A DNA stretch of 64,000 bases from Streptomyces sp. 1222.5 (GTDB lineage: Bacteria; Actinomycetota; Actinomycetes; Streptomycetales; Streptomycetaceae), in NCBI RefSeq assembly GCF_900105245.1, contig NZ_FNSZ01000001.1:4588001-4652000 (forward strand). Reading direction: 5' to 3'. Below are positions 14,732-22,095 of this stretch, piece by piece (the stretch's first letter is position 1; each line of letters begins with the position of its first letter). The notes below the pieces were generated by a model. The model was not told the DNA's origin. It did not search any database and saw nothing but the letters and a program-made list of their open reading frames with translations. The position numbers were made by a program, and so were the translations under genes.

Positions 14732-15991
14732 TCAGCCGACGCTCACGATCTCGTTCACGATCCACGCGCCGAGTTCCTCGGTCATGGTGGTGTGGCCCTC
14801 GTTGCGGCCGGCGCACACGAAGGCGTCGAGTTCGCTCTGCTCCGGTGTGATCGGCCGGTACAGCGCCTTCGGGTCGCTGATGTCCCCCGCGGCGACGGCG
14901 CTGATGCTGGGGATGAAGCAGGACGTGCCGATGACGTCCGGGTCCACGGTGTTGCCGAGAAGTCCCATCAGCAGGGCGGCCAGGCCGAAGCTTCCGGTGT
15001 CGCCCGCGGGGGACGGCACGGTGAACAGGCCTCCGGGAGCACCGTCGATCTCGGGCAGCCCGCTGGTGCGTACCGATGTCGGCTCGTCGTCCGCCTTCTG
15101 CAGGCGCGCGACGACCTGGTCGCCCTGTGCCTGGATCTTGAGCCATGTGTCGATGAGCGTCTCACCGTTGCACTTCACCGCGGTCGCGCCGGCCGGAACG
15201 CCGTTGCCGGTGCCGGTGTCCACACCGTTGGCGACACCGATCTTCCGGACGCCCCGGGGCCATCCCCCGACCTCGTCGAGCGCCTTGAGGAAGGCGGCCC
15301 GCTCCGGTGCCTGCGCCGGGGTGTCGCCCGCCTTCTCGATGTGCCACCGGGCCATCTGCCGTGCGGCGGGGCTGTTGAGCATTCCGGAGAACTGGCGCAG
15401 GGCGGGCCCCACCACGGGAGCCTCCCCCCACTTGTCCGTCGCGAAGTGCGTGAAGGCCTGGAGGGCGACGGGGAACCACGCGCCCTGGTGGGGGGTGTCG
15501 TAGGAGACGTAGGTGGACGTCTCGTGGTCGGGGAGCGCGGGGTCCCGCTCCATCCTGGCCAGGGCGTAACGGGTGATCAGCCCGCCCATGCTGAAGCCGC
15601 CCACGGTCAGCTTCGCCCGGCCGGCCCGCTCGGCGATGGCCCGGCGGATGCAGTCGATCGCGGTGTCGGCGTTGGACGTGATCGACGCCGTGCGGTCGTT
15701 GTAGCCGAGGATGACCACGTCGCGACCGGTCGCGTGGAGCTCGGAGACGAAGCGGTAGTCGCCGTTCTCCTCCAGGCCGTGCCAGAGCTGGTCGAGGTTG
15801 CTGGACCCGTTCGAGAAGCCGTCGGAGAGGATGACGGGCCTGATGAGCTGCCGGCGGTTCAGCGGGCTGTAGTAGACCCACGCCGTTCCGCCGTCGAGGA
15901 CCCACTCGTCGTGTGGTTCCGGCGCGGGGGGAAACGAGGAGCGGGCGTTCGGGGAGACCGGGCCCCAGACGTCAACGACAGGTGCGGACAT
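14732..15991 (-). CDS. alpha/beta-hydrolase (lipase/esterase-like, GXSXG)
   Basis: This 419-residue hydrolase has the nucleophile elbow GGFSMGG (Ser134). A preceding strand DVVILGYNDRT and a pattern like PGAP1/DUF676 lipases are also visible. Near the C-terminus GRNEGHTTM supplies a likely catalytic His. It has no signal peptide, so it acts inside the cell or leaves by another route. ATG 15991 follows AAGGAG. Palindromic operators lie upstream, and the MarR gene is next upstream on the same strand, suggesting ligand-controlled expression. Substrate unknown. Confidence 0.75.
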   Translation of the reverse strand: MSAPVVDVWGPVSPNARSSFPPAPEPHDEWVLDGGTAWVYYSPLNRRQLIRPVILSDGFSNGSSNLDQLWHGLEENGDYRFVSELHATGRDVVILGYNDRTASITSNADTAIDCIRRAIAERAGRAKLTVGGFSMGGLITRYALARMERDPALPDHETSTYVSYDTPHQGAWFPVALQAFTHFATDKWGEAPVVGPALRQFSGMLNSPAARQMARWHIEKAGDTPAQAPERAAFLKALDEVGGWPRGVRKIGVANGVDTGTGNGVPAGATAVKCNGETLIDTWLKIQAQGDQVVARLQKADDEPTSVRTSGLPEIDGAPGGLFTVPSPAGDTGSFGLAALLMGLLGNTVDPDVIGTSCFIPSISAVAAGDISDPKALYRPITPEQSELDAFVCAGRNEGHTTMTEELGAWIVNEIVSVG

Positions 15992-16051
15992 GATCAGTCG
16001 ACTCCTTGCGCAGTTCACGGGTTCGCCGAATTGACCGGCCACTCTCACTTT

Positions 16052-16112
16052 GTGTAGCCGAGTGGTGACCGTGTGACAGCATAGTCACACGGCACATGCC
16101 ATTTGGCTACAC
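16052..16112. promoter_or_regulatory. nested palindromic operator upstream of the hydrolase
   Basis: The inner palindrome is CCGTGTGAC-6nt-GTCACACGG (16069-16092). The outer one is GTGTAGCC (16052-16059) with GGCTACAC (16105-16112). Both are perfect and nearly concentric. They are good candidates for binding of the neighbouring MarR protein. Confidence 0.55.
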
Positions 16113-16183
16113 TCAGTAGTCGTGTGGTGTCGCCGTCCGGTGCGATCCGGCTGCCTGGTGAGGGTCGGAGACGGGGGAGCGGC

Positions 16184-16675
16184 TCAGCACTCCTCCTCGG
16201 CATCGTTCCGGTTCAGCTTCTCCAGATACTCGTGGGCCAGGGCCGTGGCCCGGGTGAACCAGTCCGTGATGATCGCCAGCTCGTCCGCGGAGTAGTCGGC
16301 GAACAGCACCGTCAGACGTTCGTAGTGGCCCGCGTACACCGCCTCGACGCGGGCGACGGCGGCCGGTACGGCGGCCACGCGCACCCGGCGGCGGTCCGCG
16401 GGGTCGGGGCGGCGCGTGACGTAACCGGCGCGTTCCAGGCGATTGAGGATGCCCGTCACCGCGCCCGTGGTGACGTGGGCGCGGGCCGCGAGATCACCGG
16501 CGGTGAGCAGGTTCTCCCCGGCCTCCAGGACGAAGGCGAAGCACGTGAGGTCCGTGACGTTCAGCCCCAGTCGCCGGGCCAGCTCCTGCTGGCCGATCAG
16601 GTGGGCGGCGATGAGGTGGTCCATCGCCGACAGCGCCTGGGCCGGGGTGGCGGGCGGTCGGGGCGTGCCGTGCAT
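16184..16675 (-). CDS. MarR-family transcriptional regulator
   Basis: This 163-residue regulator has the MarR winged helix in the middle: LTAGDLAARAHVTTGAVTGILNRLERAGYVTRRPDPADRRRVRV, including the DxRRxRV wing. Dimerisation helices are at both ends. ATG 16675 has only a weak GGGA/GAAAG ribosome site. The gene lies upstream of the hydrolase on the same strand and is divergent from a small membrane protein. It probably regulates one or both. Confidence 0.88.
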   Translation of the reverse strand: MHGTPRPPATPAQALSAMDHLIAAHLIGQQELARRLGLNVTDLTCFAFVLEAGENLLTAGDLAARAHVTTGAVTGILNRLERAGYVTRRPDPADRRRVRVAAVPAAVARVEAVYAGHYERLTVLFADYSADELAIITDWFTRATALAHEYLEKLNRNDAEEEC

Positions 16676-16687
16676 CTTTCGGAATCC

Positions 16688-16733
16688 CTTACTTCGTGAG
16701 ATATTCGGAGAGCCAAACTTCTTAGTGCGTGAG
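16688..16733. promoter_or_regulatory. direct repeat in the divergent MarR/membrane-protein promoter
   Basis: CTTACTTCGTGAG (16688-16700) and CTTAGTGCGTGAG (16721-16733), 11 of 13 identical and 33 bp apart, between two divergent starts. Candidate operator half-sites. Confidence 0.4.
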
Positions 16734-16759
16734 GGAATCTCTTCCCTGGAGGCGGCTCC

Positions 16760-17128
16760 ATGAGTCTGTACGACGAGGGTCACACGATCGCCGGCTGGAC
16801 CGGTGTCGGTATCGCCACGATCGGAAGCGGTGTGGCGGGCTGGGGGGTCTGCGCGGCCTCGCTGCCGCTGATCGGTGCGGGGCTGGCGGTGGTGGCGGTG
16901 AGCGCCCTGGTGACGTGGTTCCTCCACCTCACCGGCTGGGGCAAGCCGCCGGGCGTACGTCCGCGCGGCGAGTGGGGCATGCGGACCCGCGACACGCAGG
17001 CCCGCGCGGGCCACCCGGGCTGCGTGGGCTGCCGCCTGGCGGGCCGCGGGCGCCGCCCACTGGCCGTGACGCCCGCCGCCCCCGCGCCGATCCGCGCCGA
17101 AACGCTCCCTCTGTCACCTGTCGAGTGA
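16760..17128 (+). CDS. small conserved membrane protein with HPGCVGCR motif
   Basis: This 122-residue protein has two membrane helices (about residues 10-30 and 32-58), then a cytoplasmic tail with GHPGCVGCRLAGR, a possible two-Cys metal or redox site. ATG 16760 follows GGAGG. The function is unknown; the shape is typical of small Streptomyces envelope proteins. It is divergent from the MarR gene. Confidence 0.7.
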   Translation: MSLYDEGHTIAGWTGVGIATIGSGVAGWGVCAASLPLIGAGLAVVAVSALVTWFLHLTGWGKPPGVRPRGEWGMRTRDTQARAGHPGCVGCRLAGRGRRPLAVTPAAPAPIRAETLPLSPVE

Positions 17129-17247
17129 ACCCACCTTCCGCGCGGGGCAGTTGGCGATCGCCTGCCGCGGCTTCGGGCCCTCGGCCACCCTGGCCCCGCC
17201 GATCGCCCCCGTCCCGATGTCGGACCCCGGTTCTACCCTGACGGGTG

Positions 17248-18126
17248 ATGGCGCGGATGTGGAAGTGCTCGGGGCTGCGGTGGGACGTGGCCGGTCCCGT
17301 GCTCGTGTGGGACGGCGGGCGGCGCAGTGTGCTGCCCCGGGGGAAGCGGGTCGCCTTCGCGGTGCCGGAGGCGGGCGGGCGGACGTGCACGGGGGCGCGG
17401 GGGCATGCCTGTCCGGTGCGGTCGGCCGTGTCGGGGCGGAGCACGGGGGCCCGCTGCGAGGAGTGCGCACGGCTGGACCGGGCGCACTCCGTGGCCGCCG
17501 ACACCCTGGCCGACGACCCCCGGCCGTACCGCGTCTACCTGGCCTGGTTCGGTCCCGGCATGGTCAAGGTCGGCATCACCGCCGTCGAGCGCGGCCCGGC
17601 CCGGCTGCTGGAGCAGGGTGCCGTCTGTTTCAGCTGGCTCGGCTCCGGCCCGCTGATGGCCGCCCGGCGCACCGAGGAGCTGCTGCGGGCCGCGTTGCGG
17701 GTGCCCGACCGGATCCCGTACGCCGAGAAGCGGGCGGTGCGGTCGGAGCTGCCGGCGGCGGAGGAGGACCGCGCCGCCGAGGTGCGGGAGCTGCACGCGC
17801 GGGCCACCGCACTCGCCGGGTGGCCGGAGTCGCTTCGTCCGGCACCGTGCGAAGTCGTCGATCACGTCCGGGCCTTCGGGCTGGACGGCGTTCCGCCGGC
17901 GCTCGGTGAGGTCGTGGAACTCGTGCCGGGCGGGGCGTTGAGCGGTGAGCTGGTCGCCGCCGCCGGTCCCGATCTGCATCTCGCCGTCGGCGCGCGGGGT
18001 GTCGTCGTCCTCGACACCCGTCTGATGGCCGGCTGGGAGCTGACGCCCACGGCCGAGGCCGTCGACGGACTCACCCTGCCCGTAAGGGAGTTCAGGAGGA
18101 AGCGGGAGCAGGAGGGGCTCTTCTGA
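17248..18126 (+). CDS. DUF2797-family protein
   Basis: This 292-residue protein has an N-terminal Cys-containing part (TCTGARGHACP and RCEEC, possible zinc ligands) and a GIY-YIG-like strand pattern RVYLAWFGPGMVKVGIT, the hallmark of DUF2797. A second half is rich in helices. Function unknown. The start is ATG 17248; an in-frame ATG three codons later (17257) and a GTG at 17245 are alternatives. It ends shortly before the two-component promoter. Confidence 0.75.
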   Translation: MARMWKCSGLRWDVAGPVLVWDGGRRSVLPRGKRVAFAVPEAGGRTCTGARGHACPVRSAVSGRSTGARCEECARLDRAHSVAADTLADDPRPYRVYLAWFGPGMVKVGITAVERGPARLLEQGAVCFSWLGSGPLMAARRTEELLRAALRVPDRIPYAEKRAVRSELPAAEEDRAAEVRELHARATALAGWPESLRPAPCEVVDHVRAFGLDGVPPALGEVVELVPGGALSGELVAAAGPDLHLAVGARGVVVLDTRLMAGWELTPTAEAVDGLTLPVREFRRKREQEGLF

Positions 18127-18146
18127 CGGGCTTCCCGGCGGTTCCC

Positions 18147-18204
18147 TGTCAGACGCCTGTGGGTTTCTCAGGAAAATCACAGACTGGGGAAAGTCTCCTC
18201 TCAG
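18147..18204 (+). promoter_or_regulatory. tandem TCTCAG-type repeats before the response regulator
   Basis: TGTCAG (18147), TCTCAG (18166), TCACAG (18177) and TCTCAG (18199) run in the same direction. The last three are spaced 11 and 22 bp, matching the helical phasing of OmpR-family dimer sites. This suggests autoregulation. Confidence 0.45.
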
Positions 18205-18227
18205 AGGGTCCCGACAAGGTGTGCACC

Positions 18228-18968
18228 ATGACCACGACCTCGCCCCAGGGGCGCACCGAACTGCTGAGGCCGGACGGGAGCCCCGTCCGCGTGCTTGTGG
18301 TGGACGATGAGCTGTCGATCACCGAACTGCTGAGCATGGCTCTTCGTTACGAGGGCTGGCAGATCAGGAGCGCGGGAGACGGGCAGGGGGCCGTCCGGAC
18401 GGCCCGCGAGTTCCGGCCCGACGCCGTCGTGCTCGACATGATGCTGCCGGACATGGACGGGCTCGCCGTCCTCGGCCGGCTGCGCCGCGAACTGCCGGAC
18501 GTGCCGGTGCTGTTCCTGACCGCCAAGGACGCGGTGGAGGACCGTATCGCGGGGCTCACCGCCGGCGGCGACGACTACGTCACCAAGCCGTTCAGCCTGG
18601 AGGAGGTCGTCGCCCGGCTGCGCGGACTCATCCGCAGGTCCGGCGCCGCCGACCGGCGCTCGGAGTCCGTCCTCGTCGTCGGGGACCTCACCCTCGACGA
18701 GGACAGCCACGAGGTCTCGCGGGCCGGCGAGTCCATCCACCTCACCGCCACCGAGTTCGAACTGCTCCGCTTCCTCATGCGCAACCCGCGGCGCGTGCTC
18801 AGCAAGGCGCAGATCCTGGACCGGGTCTGGAGCTACGACTTCGGCGGACAGGCCAACGTGGTCGAGCTGTACATCTCGTACCTGCGCCGGAAGATCGACG
18901 CCGGCCGGGAGCCGATGATCCACACCCGGCGTGGGGCCGGCTATCTGATCAAGTCCGCCGTGTCATGA
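18228..18968 (+). CDS. OmpR-family response regulator
   Basis: This 246-residue regulator has a receiver domain (residues 20-135) with the acidic pair D26-D27, phospho-acceptor D70 in VVLDMMLPDMDG, T98 and K120 in VTKPF. The winged-helix output domain (150-246) contains HLTATEFELLRFLMRNPRRVLSK. The ATG at 18228 is preceded by AAGG. It overlaps the kinase start by ATGA, so the two are translated together. Confidence 0.95.
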   Translation: MTTTSPQGRTELLRPDGSPVRVLVVDDELSITELLSMALRYEGWQIRSAGDGQGAVRTAREFRPDAVVLDMMLPDMDGLAVLGRLRRELPDVPVLFLTAKDAVEDRIAGLTAGGDDYVTKPFSLEEVVARLRGLIRRSGAADRRSESVLVVGDLTLDEDSHEVSRAGESIHLTATEFELLRFLMRNPRRVLSKAQILDRVWSYDFGGQANVVELYISYLRRKIDAGREPMIHTRRGAGYLIKSAVS

Positions 18969-20599
18969 GCGGACGACGACGGACGCGTCCGCGGAAGCGC
19001 CGAGCCGGACAGCCGCGCACCCTGCGGACGCGGCTCGTCGTCGCCTCCGTGGTGCTGATCGCGGTGGTGTGCGCGGTGATCGGCACGGTGACCACGCTGG
19101 CGCTGCGCAGCCATCTGTACGAGCAGCTCAACGGGCAGCTGAACGAGGTGGCCTCGCGCGCCTCGGGCTCCTTCGGCCCCCCGGGGCAGCGGCCGCGAGG
19201 CGGTGCCGTACCGGGCGGGCAGTCGTTCGAGAAGCACCCCACCAAGCTCACCGAGTTCGTCACCGTGGGCCCGCAGCCCCAGGGCACCATCGCGGCCAAG
19301 GTCGAGAACGGCGTCATCACCGACGCCAGGCGCGGTGTGAAGTCCACCAGCGACCTCCAGATGAACGCCAAGACGCTGACCGACGCCCAGCTCGCCGCCC
19401 TCCGGTCGGTCCCGCGGGTGGACGGGCAGCAGGACACCGTCGACATTCCCGGGGAGGGCCGGTACCGGGTCGAGTACCGCACCGGCGACAACGGCTCCTA
19501 CTACGTCGCCATACCGACGTCCGGCGTCGACAACACCATCGACACCCTCGTCCTCGTCGAGGTCAGTGTCACCGCCGCGGGTCTCGTCGCCGCCGGTATC
19601 GCCGGGTACGTGCTGGTCGGCGTCGCCACCCGCCCCCTGCGCAGGGTCGCCCACACCGCCACCCGGGTCTCCGAACTCCGCCTGCACACCGGCGAGGTGA
19701 ACCTCAGCGAGCGCGTCCCCGAGTCGGAGTGCGACCCGCACTCCGAGGTCGGCCAGGTCGGTGCCGCGCTCAACCGCATGCTGGACCACGTCCACGGCGC
19801 CCTGCACGCCCGCCAGCAGAGCGAGACCCGGGTACGGCAGTTCGTGGCCGACGCCAGCCACGAGCTCAGGACCCCGCTCGCCTCCATCCGCGGCTACGCC
19901 GAACTCACCCGGCGCGGGCGCGAGCGCGTCGGCCCCGACACCCGGCACGCCCTCGGCCGGATCGAGTCCGAGGCCGGCCGGATGACCCTGCTCGTCGAGG
20001 ATCTGCTGCTGCTCGCCCGGCTCGACGCCGGCCGGCCGCTCCAGTTCGAGCAGACCGACCTGATCCCGCTGGTCGTCGACACCGTCAGCGACTCCCGCGC
20101 GGCCGGCATGGACCACAACTGGCGCCTCGACCTGCCCGACGAGCCGGCCCCCGTCTCGGCGGACGCGGCCCGGATCCAGCAGGTGCTGGTCAATCTGCTG
20201 GGCAACGCCCGCAAGCACACCCCGCCCGGCACCACCGTGATCGCACGCGTCCAGCGGCGCGGGGCGTGGATGTGCGTCGACGTCGAGGACAACGGACCGG
20301 GTATCCCGGCCGGGCTGCTGCCGCACGTCTTCGAGCGGTTCGCGCGGGGCGACTCCGCGCGCTCCCGGGCCACCGGGTCCACCGGGCTCGGGCTCGCGAT
20401 CGTGCAGGCCGTCGCAGCCGCGCACGGCGGTGCCGTGACCGTGGACAGCGTCCCGGGGCGCACGGTCTTCACCGTGCACCTGCCCGCGCTCGCCCCCACC
20501 GGTTCCCGGCCGGTTCCCGTGGCGATGCCGACGGGGAACCCGGCCGCGCACTCACAGGCACAGCACAGTCTCACCACATGGGCGCAACAGGGCACTTGA
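18965..20599 (+). CDS. membrane sensor histidine kinase
   Basis: This 544-residue kinase has membrane helices at about 22-45 and 196-222 with an extracytoplasmic sensor of about 150 residues. A HAMP segment (222-280) and HisKA with H299 in ASHELRTPL follow. The HATPase has N-box NLLGNARKHT, G1 DNGPGIP and G2 GSTGLGLAI. The C-terminal tail is unstructured. It partners the preceding regulator. Coupling to the downstream glycosyltransferases suggests that the system senses envelope state. Confidence 0.95.
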   Translation: MSGRRRTRPRKRRAGQPRTLRTRLVVASVVLIAVVCAVIGTVTTLALRSHLYEQLNGQLNEVASRASGSFGPPGQRPRGGAVPGGQSFEKHPTKLTEFVTVGPQPQGTIAAKVENGVITDARRGVKSTSDLQMNAKTLTDAQLAALRSVPRVDGQQDTVDIPGEGRYRVEYRTGDNGSYYVAIPTSGVDNTIDTLVLVEVSVTAAGLVAAGIAGYVLVGVATRPLRRVAHTATRVSELRLHTGEVNLSERVPESECDPHSEVGQVGAALNRMLDHVHGALHARQQSETRVRQFVADASHELRTPLASIRGYAELTRRGRERVGPDTRHALGRIESEAGRMTLLVEDLLLLARLDAGRPLQFEQTDLIPLVVDTVSDSRAAGMDHNWRLDLPDEPAPVSADAARIQQVLVNLLGNARKHTPPGTTVIARVQRRGAWMCVDVEDNGPGIPAGLLPHVFERFARGDSARSRATGSTGLGLAIVQAVAAAHGGAVTVDSVPGRTVFTVHLPALAPTGSRPVPVAMPTGNPAAHSQAQHSLTTWAQQGT

Positions 20600-20613
20600 G
20601 GAAAGTCGGTCCC

Positions 20614-22095
20614 ATGCGAACCGACTCTTCTCCCGGCACCCTGCCGGCGCGGGAGCACCTCCCGGCCACAGACGCCGGAACGCCTGTCCTGGACGTAGTG
20701 ATCCCCGTCCACAACGAGGAGAAGGACCTCCGGCCGTGCGTCCGCAGACTGCACGAGCACCTCACGCGGACCTTCCCGTACGCCTTCCGCATCACCGTCG
20801 CGGACAACGCGTCCACGGACGGCACCCCGCTGGTGGCGGCACGGCTGGAGGCGGAGATCCCGGAGGTCGCCGGCGTCCGGCTGGAGCAGAAGGGCCGCGG
20901 CCGCGCCCTGAGGACCGTGTGGTCCGCCTCCGAGGCGCCGATCCTCGCCTACATGGACGTCGACCTGTCCACCGACCTCAACGCCCTGCTGCCGCTGGTG
21001 GCACCGCTGATCTCCGGCCACTCGGACCTCGCCATCGGCTCCCGGCTCGCCCGTAGCTCCCGGGTCGTGCGCGGCCCCAAGCGGGAATTCATCAGCCGGG
21101 CCTACAACCTGATCCTGCGCGGCTCCCTCCAGGCCCGCTTCTCCGACGCGCAGTGCGGCTTCAAGGCGATCCGGCGGGACGTGGCGCAGGCGCTGCTGCC
21201 GCTGGTGGAGGACACCGGCTGGTTCTTCGACACCGAGATGCTCGTGCTCGCCGAGCGGGCCGGGCTGCGCATCCACGAGGTGCCGGTCGACTGGGTCGAC
21301 GACCCCGATTCCACCGTGCACATCGTGCGGACCGCCACCGACGACCTCAAGGGCGTCTGGCGGGTCGGCAAGGCGCTGGCCACCGGTTCGCTGTCGCTGG
21401 ACCGGCTCACCCGGCCCTTCGGCGACGACCCCAGGGACCGCGAACTGCCCGACGTGCCCAGGGGACTGGCCCGCCAGCTCGTCGGGTTCTGCGTGGTCGG
21501 CGCTCTGTCGACGCTGTTCTACCTGGCGCTCTACAGCGTCTTCCGGCAGTTCTCCGGCTCCCAGGTCGCCAACGCGCTCGCCCTGCTGGTCTCGGCGGTG
21601 GCCAACACCGCCGCGAACCGACGGCTCACCTTCGGGGTGCGCGGCCGCGGCGGGGCCGTCCGGCACCAGGCGCAGGGCCTGGTCGTCTTCGGTATCGGGC
21701 TCGCCCTGACCAGCGGCTCCCTGGCCGCTCTCGGCGCGGCCACCGACAGCCCGGCGCACTCCACCGAACTGGCGGTGCTCATCGCGGCCAACCTCGCGGC
21801 GACCGTGCTGCGCTTCCTGCTCTTCCGCGCCTGGGTGTTCCCGGACCGGAACGAGACCGGCGGCGCCTCGCCGACGACCGCCGCCTCGCCGGTGGTCGCC
21901 GCCCACGTCCCTTCCGCACCGGGCCCCGTGCCGGCCGCGCCGCTCCCGCACCGACCGGTGCCCCACCTGTCGTACGACCCCTACCCGACCACCCAGGTCC
22001 GCGCCGGTGAGGCCGCGGACGGCAACTGGAGGGACGCCACGATGCGGCTGCAGCCGGTGCGCCCTCACGACACAGAGCCGGGGGACCCCCGATGA
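20614..22095 (+). CDS. GT2 glycosyltransferase fused to a GtrA-like membrane domain
   Basis: This 493-residue protein has an N-terminal family 2 transferase (residues 25-265; DVVIPVHNEEKDL, metal motif D115-V-D117, and QCGFKAI). The fold and order resemble polyprenyl-phosphate-sugar synthases. The C-terminal part (about 285-415) has four membrane helices of the GtrA type (RQLVGFCVVGALSTLFYLAL, NTAANRRLTF). It probably makes and flips a lipid-linked sugar for a cell-wall polymer or glycoprotein. It starts 14 bases after the kinase and overlaps the next gene by ATGA. Confidence 0.85.
   Translation: MRTDSSPGTLPAREHLPATDAGTPVLDVVIPVHNEEKDLRPCVRRLHEHLTRTFPYAFRITVADNASTDGTPLVAARLEAEIPEVAGVRLEQKGRGRALRTVWSASEAPILAYMDVDLSTDLNALLPLVAPLISGHSDLAIGSRLARSSRVVRGPKREFISRAYNLILRGSLQARFSDAQCGFKAIRRDVAQALLPLVEDTGWFFDTEMLVLAERAGLRIHEVPVDWVDDPDSTVHIVRTATDDLKGVWRVGKALATGSLSLDRLTRPFGDDPRDRELPDVPRGLARQLVGFCVVGALSTLFYLALYSVFRQFSGSQVANALALLVSAVANTAANRRLTFGVRGRGGAVRHQAQGLVVFGIGLALTSGSLAALGAATDSPAHSTELAVLIAANLAATVLRFLLFRAWVFPDRNETGGASPTTAASPVVAAHVPSAPGPVPAAPLPHRPVPHLSYDPYPTTQVRAGEAADGNWRDATMRLQPVRPHDTEPGDPR

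Noticed and set aside
19069..22095. A 1008-codon open frame spanning the histidine kinase and the glycosyltransferase
   Set aside because: Only its second half, from ATG 20614, encodes a recognisable protein. The first part is Arg/Pro-rich and lies out of frame within the kinase gene.
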